A stretch of 64,000 bases of DNA, taken from the NCBI RefSeq assembly GCF_018860155.1, contig NZ_JAHKNI010000004.1, forward strand, positions 372,001-436,000, in the 5' to 3' direction. The notes under the pieces are model-generated. The model searched no databases and was not told where the DNA came from. It saw nothing but the letters and a program-made list of their open reading frames with translations. The position numbers and the translations under genes were made by a program. Shown piece after piece: positions 57,901-64,000 of the stretch. The DNA comes from Nocardia albiluteola. GTDB lineage: Bacteria > Actinomycetota > Actinomycetes > Mycobacteriales > Mycobacteriaceae. Numbering within the stretch: position 1 is the first letter of the stretch; every line of letters starts with the position of its first letter.

Positions 57901-59546
57901 CCTGCCCGGTAACCGAAGTCGCGGATGCGAGTGACGATCTCGTCGTGATCGTTCGCGCCGCTATCGGGAGAGCCGACGACCGATAGGCCGGTGATGCGGC
58001 CCGCGGCGGTGTCGATGCGGACGTGGTAGCCGCCCGAGTGGGTGATGTGGGTGGGGGTTCCGTCGGGGGCGTAGTGGAATTGGGTCCAATTGCCGTGGCG
58101 GTCGCTGATGCCGCTGATGGCGTAGTTGCCCAATTGCGCATCCAAACCGGCGAGGGTCGGTTCGGGTTCGAAGTGGTAGGTGAGCTCGCGGTCGGGGTCG
58201 TGGACTCGGTAACCACCGGTGTCGGTGCGGGTCAACGGCCATGACAGGCCCGGCTTCTGCGGGAGGACCGGGATTCCGGGTTCCGAATGCGGATACGGGA
58301 GCAGGATGCCGTCTTCGCCGAGGAAGGTGAGCGTGTCGGACTCGATCACGATGCGCATGTCCAGGGTGGCGGACCAGGACGGGCCGAACCAGCGGCCGAA
58401 GCGGTAGCTCGAGCGATGGCGGCGGGTCAGGGTCAGCGCCAGGATGCCGGGGAGGTCGAGATCGGTTTCCGGGAGCAGGAATTCGCCGGTGGCGCCGTCG
58501 ACCGGGTCACCGCAGCCGGTGGTCTGCTCGGTGGTGCGGTTGTGTTCGGAGCCGGGTTTGGTGGCTTCCTCGTTCGCGCCGTGGTCTTTGGTGGCGCGGT
58601 CTTGCGGGGTGTCGGCGTCGTGTGAGGAGGTGTGGGTGTCGGTGGACTCGTGGGACGTCGTGTGGGTGTCGGTGTCGCTGTTATGGCTGCTGGTGTGGGT
58701 GTCGGTGTCGTGCGTCGAGGTGGGTTTGTCCGAGACCGGGTGGGTGCTCGCGGGTTTGGTGTGGGGGCTACTCTCGTGCGGGGTGTGCCCGCGGCGTTCG
58801 AGCGCCTTGGTCAGGTCCTCCCAAACGCCCTTGAGTTTCTTCAGCAGCGGGGTGAGCCTCTTGATCGAGGCGGCGAGCTTTTCGAAGAGTTTCGCGATCG
58901 TCTCGCACGTCTTGGCGACGTAGGTGGTGGCCTGGGCGGCCACCAGGGGTGTGGCCGCGCCGAGGGTGAAGGCCTCCTCCGCGGCCCACGCGGCCAGGTG
59001 CCCGACCGCCTGGGCGACGATGTCGCGGACGGTCTGGCGGACGAAACCCACGATGCCGCCAGCGAGTTCGATGGCGCTCGAGGCCGACGCCGCGGCCGTG
59101 GCGGCGGTGGTCAGCAGGTCGGTGGTGGCCTGGGCGTGGGTCTTGTAGGCGTCGGCGGCCGCGCCCTGCCAGTCCGAAACATCCTTGGCGACAGAGGATT
59201 TGTGCTTGTCGGCGGCCTGAGTCAGAAACGTGGAGACATTGGACCAGGTCTTGGCGTAGGCGGTGATCGCGTCGGGATCCCCGGCGACGTAGTTCAGGGC
59301 CTCCTGCAACGGTTTGACATGCTCGATCAGGAATCCGACACCGTAGGAGGCCAGGGTGCCGACCGGATCGACCACCAGCTGGGCGACGTCCATCCCGGCG
59401 CCCAGGATCGACAGGCCACTCTCGATCCACGATCCCGACGAGATCGAGTCGTGGAGGCCGGCAACGTCTTCCGCGATGCCGATGCCCGAATACCACTGCG
59501 TGGAATCCTGCCGCGAAGCGATCAGCGGATTGGATGTATCGCCCAC
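54957..59546 (-). CDS. RHS-repeat polymorphic toxin with WXG100-like N-terminus
   Basis: A 1529-aa protein from GTG 59546. Residues ~1-250 are helical with a WxG turn (Trp126 in SDWQGAAADAYKTHAQA), the mark of type VII secretion effectors. A Ser/Thr/His/Asp-rich linker of near-repeats (THDTDTHTSSHNSDTDTHTT; ~265-345) follows, then a DUF6531-like start (CGDPVDGATGEFLLPETDLD), dozens of YD/RHS repeats, and the RHS core LPGQIHDVESGLHYNCNRFY with DPLGL at ~1405. The tip, ~1411-1529, contains YPHSQLGIAHGRNGDYRTAR, DIHFTDHGRPSNHENPHQH and a His-rich end. That pattern resembles polymorphic toxin type 24 as I recall it, a presumed nuclease. A likely immunity gene follows directly. No ESX core is nearby. 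Confidence 0.85.
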   Translation of the reverse strand: MGDTSNPLIASRQDSTQWYSGIGIAEDVAGLHDSISSGSWIESGLSILGAGMDVAQLVVDPVGTLASYGVGFLIEHVKPLQEALNYVAGDPDAITAYAKTWSNVSTFLTQAADKHKSSVAKDVSDWQGAAADAYKTHAQATTDLLTTAATAAASASSAIELAGGIVGFVRQTVRDIVAQAVGHLAAWAAEEAFTLGAATPLVAAQATTYVAKTCETIAKLFEKLAASIKRLTPLLKKLKGVWEDLTKALERRGHTPHESSPHTKPASTHPVSDKPTSTHDTDTHTSSHNSDTDTHTTSHESTDTHTSSHDADTPQDRATKDHGANEEATKPGSEHNRTTEQTTGCGDPVDGATGEFLLPETDLDLPGILALTLTRRHRSSYRFGRWFGPSWSATLDMRIVIESDTLTFLGEDGILLPYPHSEPGIPVLPQKPGLSWPLTRTDTGGYRVHDPDRELTYHFEPEPTLAGLDAQLGNYAISGISDRHGNWTQFHYAPDGTPTHITHSGGYHVRIDTAAGRITGLSVVGSPDSGANDHDEIVTRIRDFGYRAGELTTVSNGVGATTTYTYDPEHRITSWTDSNSTSLTNTYDPAGRVISQHGTDGFINAEFDYFTYPDGSGHRTTVTDSLGAATVFEFNPDLQLTGTITPDGGRTTTLYLPSRKPVRVTDPNGNTTTYHYTRDGDLTRITRPDQHTLTIDYAARNRPVTVTDADGSTRHREWDARGNLTAAIDEAGVRTEYGHHPNGAISTITESTGATTTIVADAAGNPIAVTDPYGSVTHIERDHLGRLSTVTDALGGITRYAWSGEGKLLSRTDPDGHTESWTWDGEGNLLTHTDRAGGETRYTYGTFDLLGTRTDPDHTTTRYTWDTERRLTGVINPLGQTWKYTYNTAGLLASETDYSGATTQYTHDPGGRVAAVTGPTGVTRRHWYDPLGNLVRIQADTGEYLHYTHDLVGRPLTATSGTGQDPTHTLDFTYTPTGQLASQRVDNHPPMQCAYDAHGYRTARRSPTGSLTTWDRDPTGRISALTTDGHRIGFTHDLLGRPTGWTLDALTFEQTLSPVGHVTHRELTATPPSPGAPTRILRRDNYTWRPDGYLTHHTTTRPGVTPEHRTYTLDPAGRITTLTHTSHPTQHYQYDPLSNITGTLPPSTPTPISPLPTDHAPDSTTPITAPGDIPEGRREYRNNLLLRNGRTRYTYDPAGRLIRKEVKRLSRQSAVWHYRYNAFDQLTDIQTPDRQWWHYTYDALGRRTTKQHLTNEGHVLERTDYTWDNTHLTEQYANRITTRWTYEPGTYTPLTQTIARATIDREFYAIATDLVGTPTELIDPATGYPAALGDADIWGYTTWHGTTQTLLRLPGQIHDVESGLHYNCNRFYDPSTGRYLTQDPLGLVPAPNPNIYPHNPTAWIDPLGLACEGTGQGKSNTNDLAGYPDRGDKFDTDGNRLKGGLPRDKHGNPVPDTNYPHSQLGIAHGRNGDYRTAREWIDGKPTRDIHFTDHGRPSNHENPHQHDWVPNPSGGTPQHGPAITLRYPK

Positions 59547-59669
59547 CGCAGAACCCCCGCCCCCTGGGACCGTCGCTCGATCGCGTGAATCACCATCGTC
59601 CCAGCAATATAGCCAATCCTCGTCGTGAGTATCGACCTGCTGCCGCGGTTCGTGCCGCGCGATCCGGTG

Positions 59670-60038
59670 CTATGCGGCGGCGAACTCGCCCGCGTGGATG
59701 CCGGAGACGTAGGCGGTCCATTCGGCGGGGGTGTAGGTGAGGGTGGTGCCGTCGGGGGAGCGCAGGGTGGCGCCGCCGTCGGGGTGGACGGTGAGGGCGG
59801 GCAGGCCGGGGGCGGTGGTCGGGTGGCCGGTCGCCAGGGATAGGAAGGCATTCCAGGAGGCGACGGGGATCGCGATGATCGGTTGTGCGGCAGGGGGGTT
59901 GGCGGGGTTGCGGAGGTATTTGCTGTCGCGGATCAGGGCGGTGCCGGGGGTGAAGCGGACCTCGACGCAGCTGGCGGCGTCACGGGAGAACGAGGATTTG
60001 AACCAGGGAATCTCACCGAGAGAGTGCCTTTTGCTCAT
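59670..60038 (-). CDS. DUF397 domain protein, with a second DUF397-like segment
   Basis: A 122-aa protein from ATG 60038. WFKSSFSRDAASCVEVRF and TALIRDSKYL are the DUF397 signature, and IPVASWNAFLSLATG closes it. A second half (ALTVHPDGGATLRSPDGTTLTYTPAEWTAYVSGIHAGEF) repeats the GGxxLRSPDGxxLxYTxxEWxAF pattern, so it looks like two units. DUF397 genes usually neighbour an XRE regulator, but none is here. It ends about 120 nt upstream of the toxin gene on the same strand. A TAAGCT -10-like hexamer 7 nt before the ATG suggests a leaderless start. Function unknown. Confidence 0.75.
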   Translation of the reverse strand: MSKRHSLGEIPWFKSSFSRDAASCVEVRFTPGTALIRDSKYLRNPANPPAAQPIIAIPVASWNAFLSLATGHPTTAPGLPALTVHPDGGATLRSPDGTTLTYTPAEWTAYVSGIHAGEFAAA

Positions 60039-60084
60039 GTGGCCGAGCTTAGCTCGTGTTCTGTTCGCTTGATCAGTTCGAGAG

Positions 60085-60107
60085 ACTCGTTCCGACTTGG
60101 TACGAGT
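60085..60107. promoter_or_regulatory. Inverted repeat in DUF397 / small-protein divergent region
   Basis: ACTCGT (60085-60090) and ACGAGT (60102-60107) flank an 11-bp centre in the 89-bp gap between the DUF397 gene and the divergent small frame at 60128. It may be an operator. Confidence 0.35.
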
Positions 60108-60127
60108 GCGAAGCAAGTGTTGTAGAG

Positions 60128-60292
60128 ATGATTGAGTTCCCGGACGACGCGGCCGACGGTCGCTACCTGGAGACCCGCGCCGAACACATCACCCTCCGTC
60201 CCGCCGCGCCCCAGGACTTCAGCGCCCGCTTCGCCACCTGGATCGACAGAGCCCGAACCTGCCTCCGTGAGGACGAATACGAGTCCTGGTAG
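60128..60292 (+). CDS. Possible 54-aa protein
   Basis: ATG 60128 opens a 54-codon frame (MIEFPDDAADGRYLETRAEH...ATWIDRARTCLREDEYESW). Its codon use is GC-biased like real genes, and the product is acidic. It is divergent from the DUF397 gene with an inverted repeat between them, like many small XRE-associated gene pairs. There is no strong ribosome site and no recognised domain. Confidence 0.4.
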   Translation: MIEFPDDAADGRYLETRAEHITLRPAAPQDFSARFATWIDRARTCLREDEYESW

Positions 60293-60366
60293 GTATCACG
60301 GGCTGGGGCAGTAGATTCGCACGTCATTATGTGGCAGACAGGTTCGATTCGGCGATGCAGCCCGCC

Positions 60367-62691
60367 TCACAGGTCGTGGTCGTGGGCCCAGGCCGCGATC
60401 TGGGTGCGGGAGGTGAAGTCGAGCTTGGTCAGGATGTGGTCGACGTGGGTTTCCGCGGTGCGGACCGAGATGACCAGCTCCGTGGCGATGCGCTTGTTGC
60501 TGTACCCGGCGGCGATCAGGCGCGCGACGTCCGTCTCGCGGCGGGTCAGCACCGCGGGGGCGGCGCCGTCGACGCGCTTGGGCTGCACGGTATCCGGTGT
60601 CAGGGCCGCCGCGGCCTCGGTGGTGCGGCCCAGGGCGTAGTCGATGGCGGCGGGTAGCGGCAGCGCCGACCCGCTGTCGTAGGCCGCGCGGAATTCCTCC
60701 TCGCCCAGTGCATCCCGGACCCGCACGCGTACCTTGTCGCCGATCGCGGTGGTGATGGTGTGGGCCAGGCGCACGGTGCTGCGCTGCAACGTCAGCGCCG
60801 CGCCCATCAGCCGGGCCGAGCGCTCCATATCCCCGCGCGCGGCGGCCGACCAGGCCATCCCGTCGAAGACCGAGGCCAGCCATACGCACCGGTCGAAATC
60901 GGCGAACGTCTCGACCGCGCGGCTCATGAACGCCGCGGCGGCATCCTGATTGCCGTGCCGCCAGTGATCGATCCCCACCGACCACAGGGCCAGGCCGCCG
61001 AGCATGTGGGGGCCCCGGCGCTCGGTCATCGCCCGGAACGCCTCGGCGATCGCGGTCGAGCGATCGTCCTCCAGCAGGGTCGCGCACATGAATCCGAAGG
61101 AGAGACTGTCCATTTCGGTGGCGGCGACGCCCGCCTCGCGAGCCAGGGCGACGGCCTGGTCCGACAGTGCGAGCGCCCGGCCGGTGTCGCCGTCGGCGAA
61201 CGCGATCAGTGCCGCGTCCAGCCGTGCCTCGGCCAGTACGTCGGCGGTGCCCAGTTCCGTTGCCATCGTGACGCTTTCGTCGGTCAGCCGGGCCGCGGAC
61301 TCGCGGTCGGCCAGCAGCGCGGCCAGCGAGGCCGCCGAGGCCAGCCCGCGCGCGCGTTCGGGCGAGGCGGTCGCCGGCGTGCGGGCCAGCGCGTCGGTGA
61401 GCCAGCGATAGCCCTCGGACAGGAACCGGTAGTGCTCCCAGTACGGCCGCAGCGCGGTGGCCGCGTCCATGGCCAGCTCGGGGGCATCGGTGAGCGAGAA
61501 CTGCAGGGCCGAACGCATATTCGCGTGCTCGCGGGCCAGGGTGCGGAACCAGTCCAGGTCCTCGGCGTTGCCGTAGGCGCGCTGGCCGCGCAGCGCCAGG
61601 CGCCGGTAGTGGTCGCGGTGTCGCGCCCGGACCGCGGCCTCGGCGCCGGATTCGAGCAGCCGGTCGTGCCCGAACTGCCGAATTGGTTCCAGCATCGAAT
61701 ATCTGGCGAAGTCCTCCTCGGAGCGCAATACCAGCACCGACTTGTCGACCAGGCCGGTGAGCGCGCCGAGCAGGTCCGGCTCGGCCCCGGGCAGCGTGCA
61801 CACGGCCTCGGCGGCATCGATGTCCAGACCGCCCGCGAAGACCGAGAGTTGTTGCCACAGCACCTGTTCGGCGGGAGTGCACAGCTCATAGCTCCAGCGG
61901 ATCGCGCCCTCGATGGTCTGCTGCCGCTGCGGCGCCGTGCGGGGACCCGAGCGCAGCAGGTCCATGGTGTCGTCCAGGCGGTCCAGAATCTGGGCCGGGC
62001 TGAAGACCCGGAATCGCAACGCCGCCAGCTCGAGTGCCAGCGGCATGCCGTCCAGCCGGCGCGAGATCTGCGCCAGCGTCGCCCGATTGGCCGGCGTGCT
62101 GGCGAATCCCGGTGTGACGGCGCTCGCGCGCTCGACCAGCAGCCGCACCGCATCGCTGTCGGCGTCCCGATCGGCCGTGGCCCCGGACGCGCCGGGCCGG
62201 TCGCCGACCGGCAGCGGCGGCACCGGCATCACCTGCTCGCCCCCGATGCCCAGCACCTCCCGGCTGGTGGCCACGACACGCACGTCGTCGGTCGCGGTGA
62301 CGATGCGCTCGGTCACCGCGGCGCACGCGTCGATGAGGTGTTCGCAGTTGTCCAGGATCAGCAGCAGCCGCCGCCCGGCCAGGAATTCCAGCAGCCGCGG
62401 CAGCGGGTCGGTGGTGTCGTCGCGCAGATTCAGGGCCTCGGCGACGCTGAGCGTCACCAGGTCCGGATCGCGCACATCGGCCAGTTCGACGAGCCATACC
62501 CCGTCGCGAAAGGCTCGCCCCACCGCCGAGCCCAGCTGCCGGGACAGGCGGGTCTTCCCAACCCCGCCGGGTCCGAGCAGCGTCAGGACCCGCGTGGTCG
62601 GCAGGAGTCGCCGCGCGGCGGCCAGTTCGTCGTGGCGGCCGACGAAGCTGGTGACCTCGGCGGGAAGATTCCCGGTGACACGCCGCGCCAT
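60367..62691 (-). CDS. ATPase-LuxR transcriptional regulator (AfsR/LAL-like)
   Basis: A 774-aa regulator from ATG 62691 (MARRVTGNLPAEVTSFVGR). An NB-ARC-like ATPase domain holds the Walker A LGPGGVGKTRLSRQLG near residue 40 and LLLILDNCEHLIDAC as Walker B; RRLDGMPLALELAA and VFAGGLDIDAAE follow. The middle ~350 residues are TPR-like helices. The C-terminal LuxR helix-turn-helix is LTRRETDVARLIAAGYSNKRIATEL, with RTAETHVDHIL. Such proteins sense a signal through ATP and activate nearby genes. It is divergent from an LLM oxidoreductase. Confidence 0.92.
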   Translation of the reverse strand: MARRVTGNLPAEVTSFVGRHDELAAARRLLPTTRVLTLLGPGGVGKTRLSRQLGSAVGRAFRDGVWLVELADVRDPDLVTLSVAEALNLRDDTTDPLPRLLEFLAGRRLLLILDNCEHLIDACAAVTERIVTATDDVRVVATSREVLGIGGEQVMPVPPLPVGDRPGASGATADRDADSDAVRLLVERASAVTPGFASTPANRATLAQISRRLDGMPLALELAALRFRVFSPAQILDRLDDTMDLLRSGPRTAPQRQQTIEGAIRWSYELCTPAEQVLWQQLSVFAGGLDIDAAEAVCTLPGAEPDLLGALTGLVDKSVLVLRSEEDFARYSMLEPIRQFGHDRLLESGAEAAVRARHRDHYRRLALRGQRAYGNAEDLDWFRTLAREHANMRSALQFSLTDAPELAMDAATALRPYWEHYRFLSEGYRWLTDALARTPATASPERARGLASAASLAALLADRESAARLTDESVTMATELGTADVLAEARLDAALIAFADGDTGRALALSDQAVALAREAGVAATEMDSLSFGFMCATLLEDDRSTAIAEAFRAMTERRGPHMLGGLALWSVGIDHWRHGNQDAAAAFMSRAVETFADFDRCVWLASVFDGMAWSAAARGDMERSARLMGAALTLQRSTVRLAHTITTAIGDKVRVRVRDALGEEEFRAAYDSGSALPLPAAIDYALGRTTEAAAALTPDTVQPKRVDGAAPAVLTRRETDVARLIAAGYSNKRIATELVISVRTAETHVDHILTKLDFTSRTQIAAWAHDHDL

Positions 62692-62769
62692 GCCCGCAAC
62701 CCTATACGGGAACCGGTCGCGCGCGGACCGTCTCCGGCCGGACCGCACGGCTCCTGGGCGATACGCTGA

Positions 62770-62789
62770 GTGGCGTATCGACACGCCAC
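62770..62789. promoter_or_regulatory. Inverted repeat in LuxR/LLM divergent promoter
   Basis: GTGGCGT (62770-62776) and ACGCCAC (62783-62789) with a 6-bp centre lie 24 nt before the GTG of the LLM gene. TGGCGTATCGACACGCCA is symmetric over 7-bp arms, a typical homodimer operator. A dedicated TetR or LuxR-type protein may bind it. Confidence 0.5.
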
Positions 62790-62812
62790 CCACCGTCCCC
62801 AGGAGGCCTACC

Positions 62813-63724
62813 GTGCGGATCGGCATTCAGCTGAGCGAACCTACCGGATCGGATGGGCTCCGCGCCCTCACCGACGAGCTGCGCCGCGCCGCCGACGAGG
62901 GTCTCGATTCGGCCTGGCTGGCGAACATCTTCGGCGTCGACGCGCTCACCGCGCTCGCCGTCGCGGGCAGTCAGGTGCCCGGCATCGAGATCGGCACCGC
63001 CGTGGTGCCCACCTATCCGCGCCACCCCGGGGCGCTGGCCCAGCAGGCACGCACCGCCGCGCTGGCTACCGGCCCGGGCCGGCTGACGCTCGGAATCGGC
63101 CTGTCGCATCGGATCGTGATCGAGAACATGTTCGGCTACGACTTCGAACGGCCCGCCCGGCACATGAAGGAGTACCTGTCGGTGCTGATGCCCCTGCTGG
63201 AGGGCAAGCCGGTCGCCTTCGCGGGCGAGACGGTCACGGGCAATCTGGCCCTGTCCGTGCCGAACGAGGGGACGGTCCCGGTGCTGCTGGCCGCGATGGG
63301 CCCGGCGATGCTGAAGCTCGCGGGCCGCGCGACCGACGGCACCGTGCTCTGGATGACCGGCCCGGCCACCATCCGCGACCACATCGCGCCGATCATCACC
63401 GCCGCGGCGGCCGAGGCGAACCGGCCCGCGCCGCGCGTGGTGTGCTCGCTGCCGGTCTGCGTCACCGACGACGTGGACGGCGCCCGCGAGAAGGCCGCGA
63501 AGGCCTTCTCCGTGTACAACACGCTGCCGTCGTATCGGGAGATGATGGACCGCGAGGGTGCCGCGGGTCCGGCGGATCTGGCCATCATCGGCTCGGAAGA
63601 GCAGGTGGCACAACGGATTCACGAGGTCGTCGCCGCGGGCGCGACCGAATTCGTGGCGGCCCTGTTCACCGGCGGGCCGGACGCCGACCGCACCCGCGCC
63701 GTGCTCTCCCGGCTCGCGGACTGA
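62813..63724 (+). CDS. LLM class F420-dependent oxidoreductase
   Basis: A 303-aa luciferase-like fold protein from GTG 62813, with AGGAGG at 62801-62806. MRIGIQLSEPTG, ADEGLDSAWLANIFGVDALTAL, IGTAVVPTYPRHP, LTLGIGLSHRIVIENMFGYDFERP and GPAMLKLAGRATDGTVLW fit the TIGR03564-type F420-dependent oxidoreductases of actinobacteria. It is divergent from the LuxR-type regulator. The substrate is unknown; F420 dependence is inferred by family. Confidence 0.9.
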   Translation: MRIGIQLSEPTGSDGLRALTDELRRAADEGLDSAWLANIFGVDALTALAVAGSQVPGIEIGTAVVPTYPRHPGALAQQARTAALATGPGRLTLGIGLSHRIVIENMFGYDFERPARHMKEYLSVLMPLLEGKPVAFAGETVTGNLALSVPNEGTVPVLLAAMGPAMLKLAGRATDGTVLWMTGPATIRDHIAPIITAAAAEANRPAPRVVCSLPVCVTDDVDGAREKAAKAFSVYNTLPSYREMMDREGAAGPADLAIIGSEEQVAQRIHEVVAAGATEFVAALFTGGPDADRTRAVLSRLAD

Positions 63725-63727
63725 CCC

Positions 63728-64000
63728 GTGGCCCGGCCCCGGCGTGCGCGAGTCGACGACGTGCACGAGCTGGCGCTGGCCATGCCGTACGTCACGGTCG
63801 AGTACGGGTCGGGTGAAAATCCGGTCTACCAGGTCGGGCACAAGTCGTTCGTCTTCTTCCGGACCCCGCGCCCGGACGCGGTCGATCCGGACACCGGGGA
63901 GCGGTACCCCGACGTGATCGTGATCTGGGTGCCCTCGGAGTCCGACAAGCTGGCGCTGGTGCAGGATCCGGACTCGCCCTGGTTCACCACAAAGCACTTC
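63728..64000 (+). CDS. MmcQ/YjbR family protein, N-terminal fragment (cut by window edge)
   Basis: GTG 63728 begins 3 nt after the LLM stop and the frame stays open for 91 codons to the window end. MARPRRARVDDVHELALAMP, VEYGSGENPVYQVGHKSFVFF and VIVIWVPSESDKLALVQD match the MmcQ/YjbR (CyaY-like fold) family, once called DNA-binding. It likely shares the LLM transcript. The C-terminus is missing because of the window edge. Confidence 0.8.
   Translation, partial: MARPRRARVDDVHELALAMPYVTVEYGSGENPVYQVGHKSFVFFRTPRPDAVDPDTGERYPDVIVIWVPSESDKLALVQDPDSPWFTTKHF

Noticed and set aside
55736..59546. Long plus-strand frames antisense to the RHS gene, rich in Gly/Val.
   Set aside because: YD-repeat DNA is GC-biased and gives open frames on the other strand; none has a ribosome site or domain.
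1..64000. tRNA or rRNA genes.
   Set aside because: Scanning the intergenic regions by eye gave no cloverleaf with conserved TTCGA/CCA features and no rRNA-like sequence; a tRNAscan run would be decisive.

Overview
This window is high-GC actinobacterial chromosome, most likely Nocardia or a close mycolic-acid-containing relative. The evidence is a mycobacterial-type valS-folC-DUF4233-ndk-rne-rplU-rpmA-obg-proB housekeeping block, a glpD/TetR/flavoprotein/diacylglycerol-kinase block arranged as in Mycobacterium tuberculosis, mycothiol-dependent (maleylpyruvate isomerase fold) enzymes, F420/LLM oxidoreductases, EspG/EspC/PPE-like type VII secretion accessory genes, FadD3/KstD-like steroid genes, and many GTG starts. 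This is inferred from gene content; no 16S rRNA gene is present.

Layout. 1-3.4 kb: divergent lipid-glycerol locus (partial glpD and tetR on minus; AGPS-like flavoprotein and lipid kinase on plus), then a small secreted protein. 4.1-17.0 kb: translation and nucleotide housekeeping run on plus, with long 5' leaders before rne and rplU and strong terminators. 17.1-20.6 kb: type VII secretion accessory operon on minus (EspG, a 69-bp tandem array, an EspC-like protein, a PPE-like protein with a Pro/Ala/Gln tail), divergent from a DUF4254 gene. 20.7-32 kb: mixed metabolic genes, a LigD-type primase/polymerase, two DinB-fold enzymes, a RecQ helicase with a phosphoribosyltransferase-like tail, an AbiEi-like protein with a repeat-bearing N-terminus, and RtcB. 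32-40.4 kb: esterase, SDR, LLM, KstD-like and FadD3-like genes that look like a steroid or cyclic-lipid catabolic cluster. 40.6-53.8 kb: two separate loci that each pair a phosphohistidine swivel-domain enzyme with a PtpB-type phosphatase, plus GH43-like and GH172-like glycosidases, a thioredoxin, and an MFS exporter with a divergent GlxA/AraC regulator. 53.8-59.5 kb: a WXG100-headed RHS polymorphic toxin followed by two small orphan genes in a visibly AT-richer stretch. 59.6-64 kb: a DUF397 protein, an ATPase-LuxR regulator, an LLM oxidoreductase, and a partial MmcQ/YjbR gene.

The strongest candidates for new biology are the type VII-style RHS toxin with its ATGA-overlapping putative immunity gene and a second orphan downstream, the 69-bp array built from the 3' end of espG, and the repeated pairing of swivel-domain enzymes with PtpB-like phosphatases. 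Everything here was read by eye; family assignments rest on motifs and remembered relatives, not on searches.
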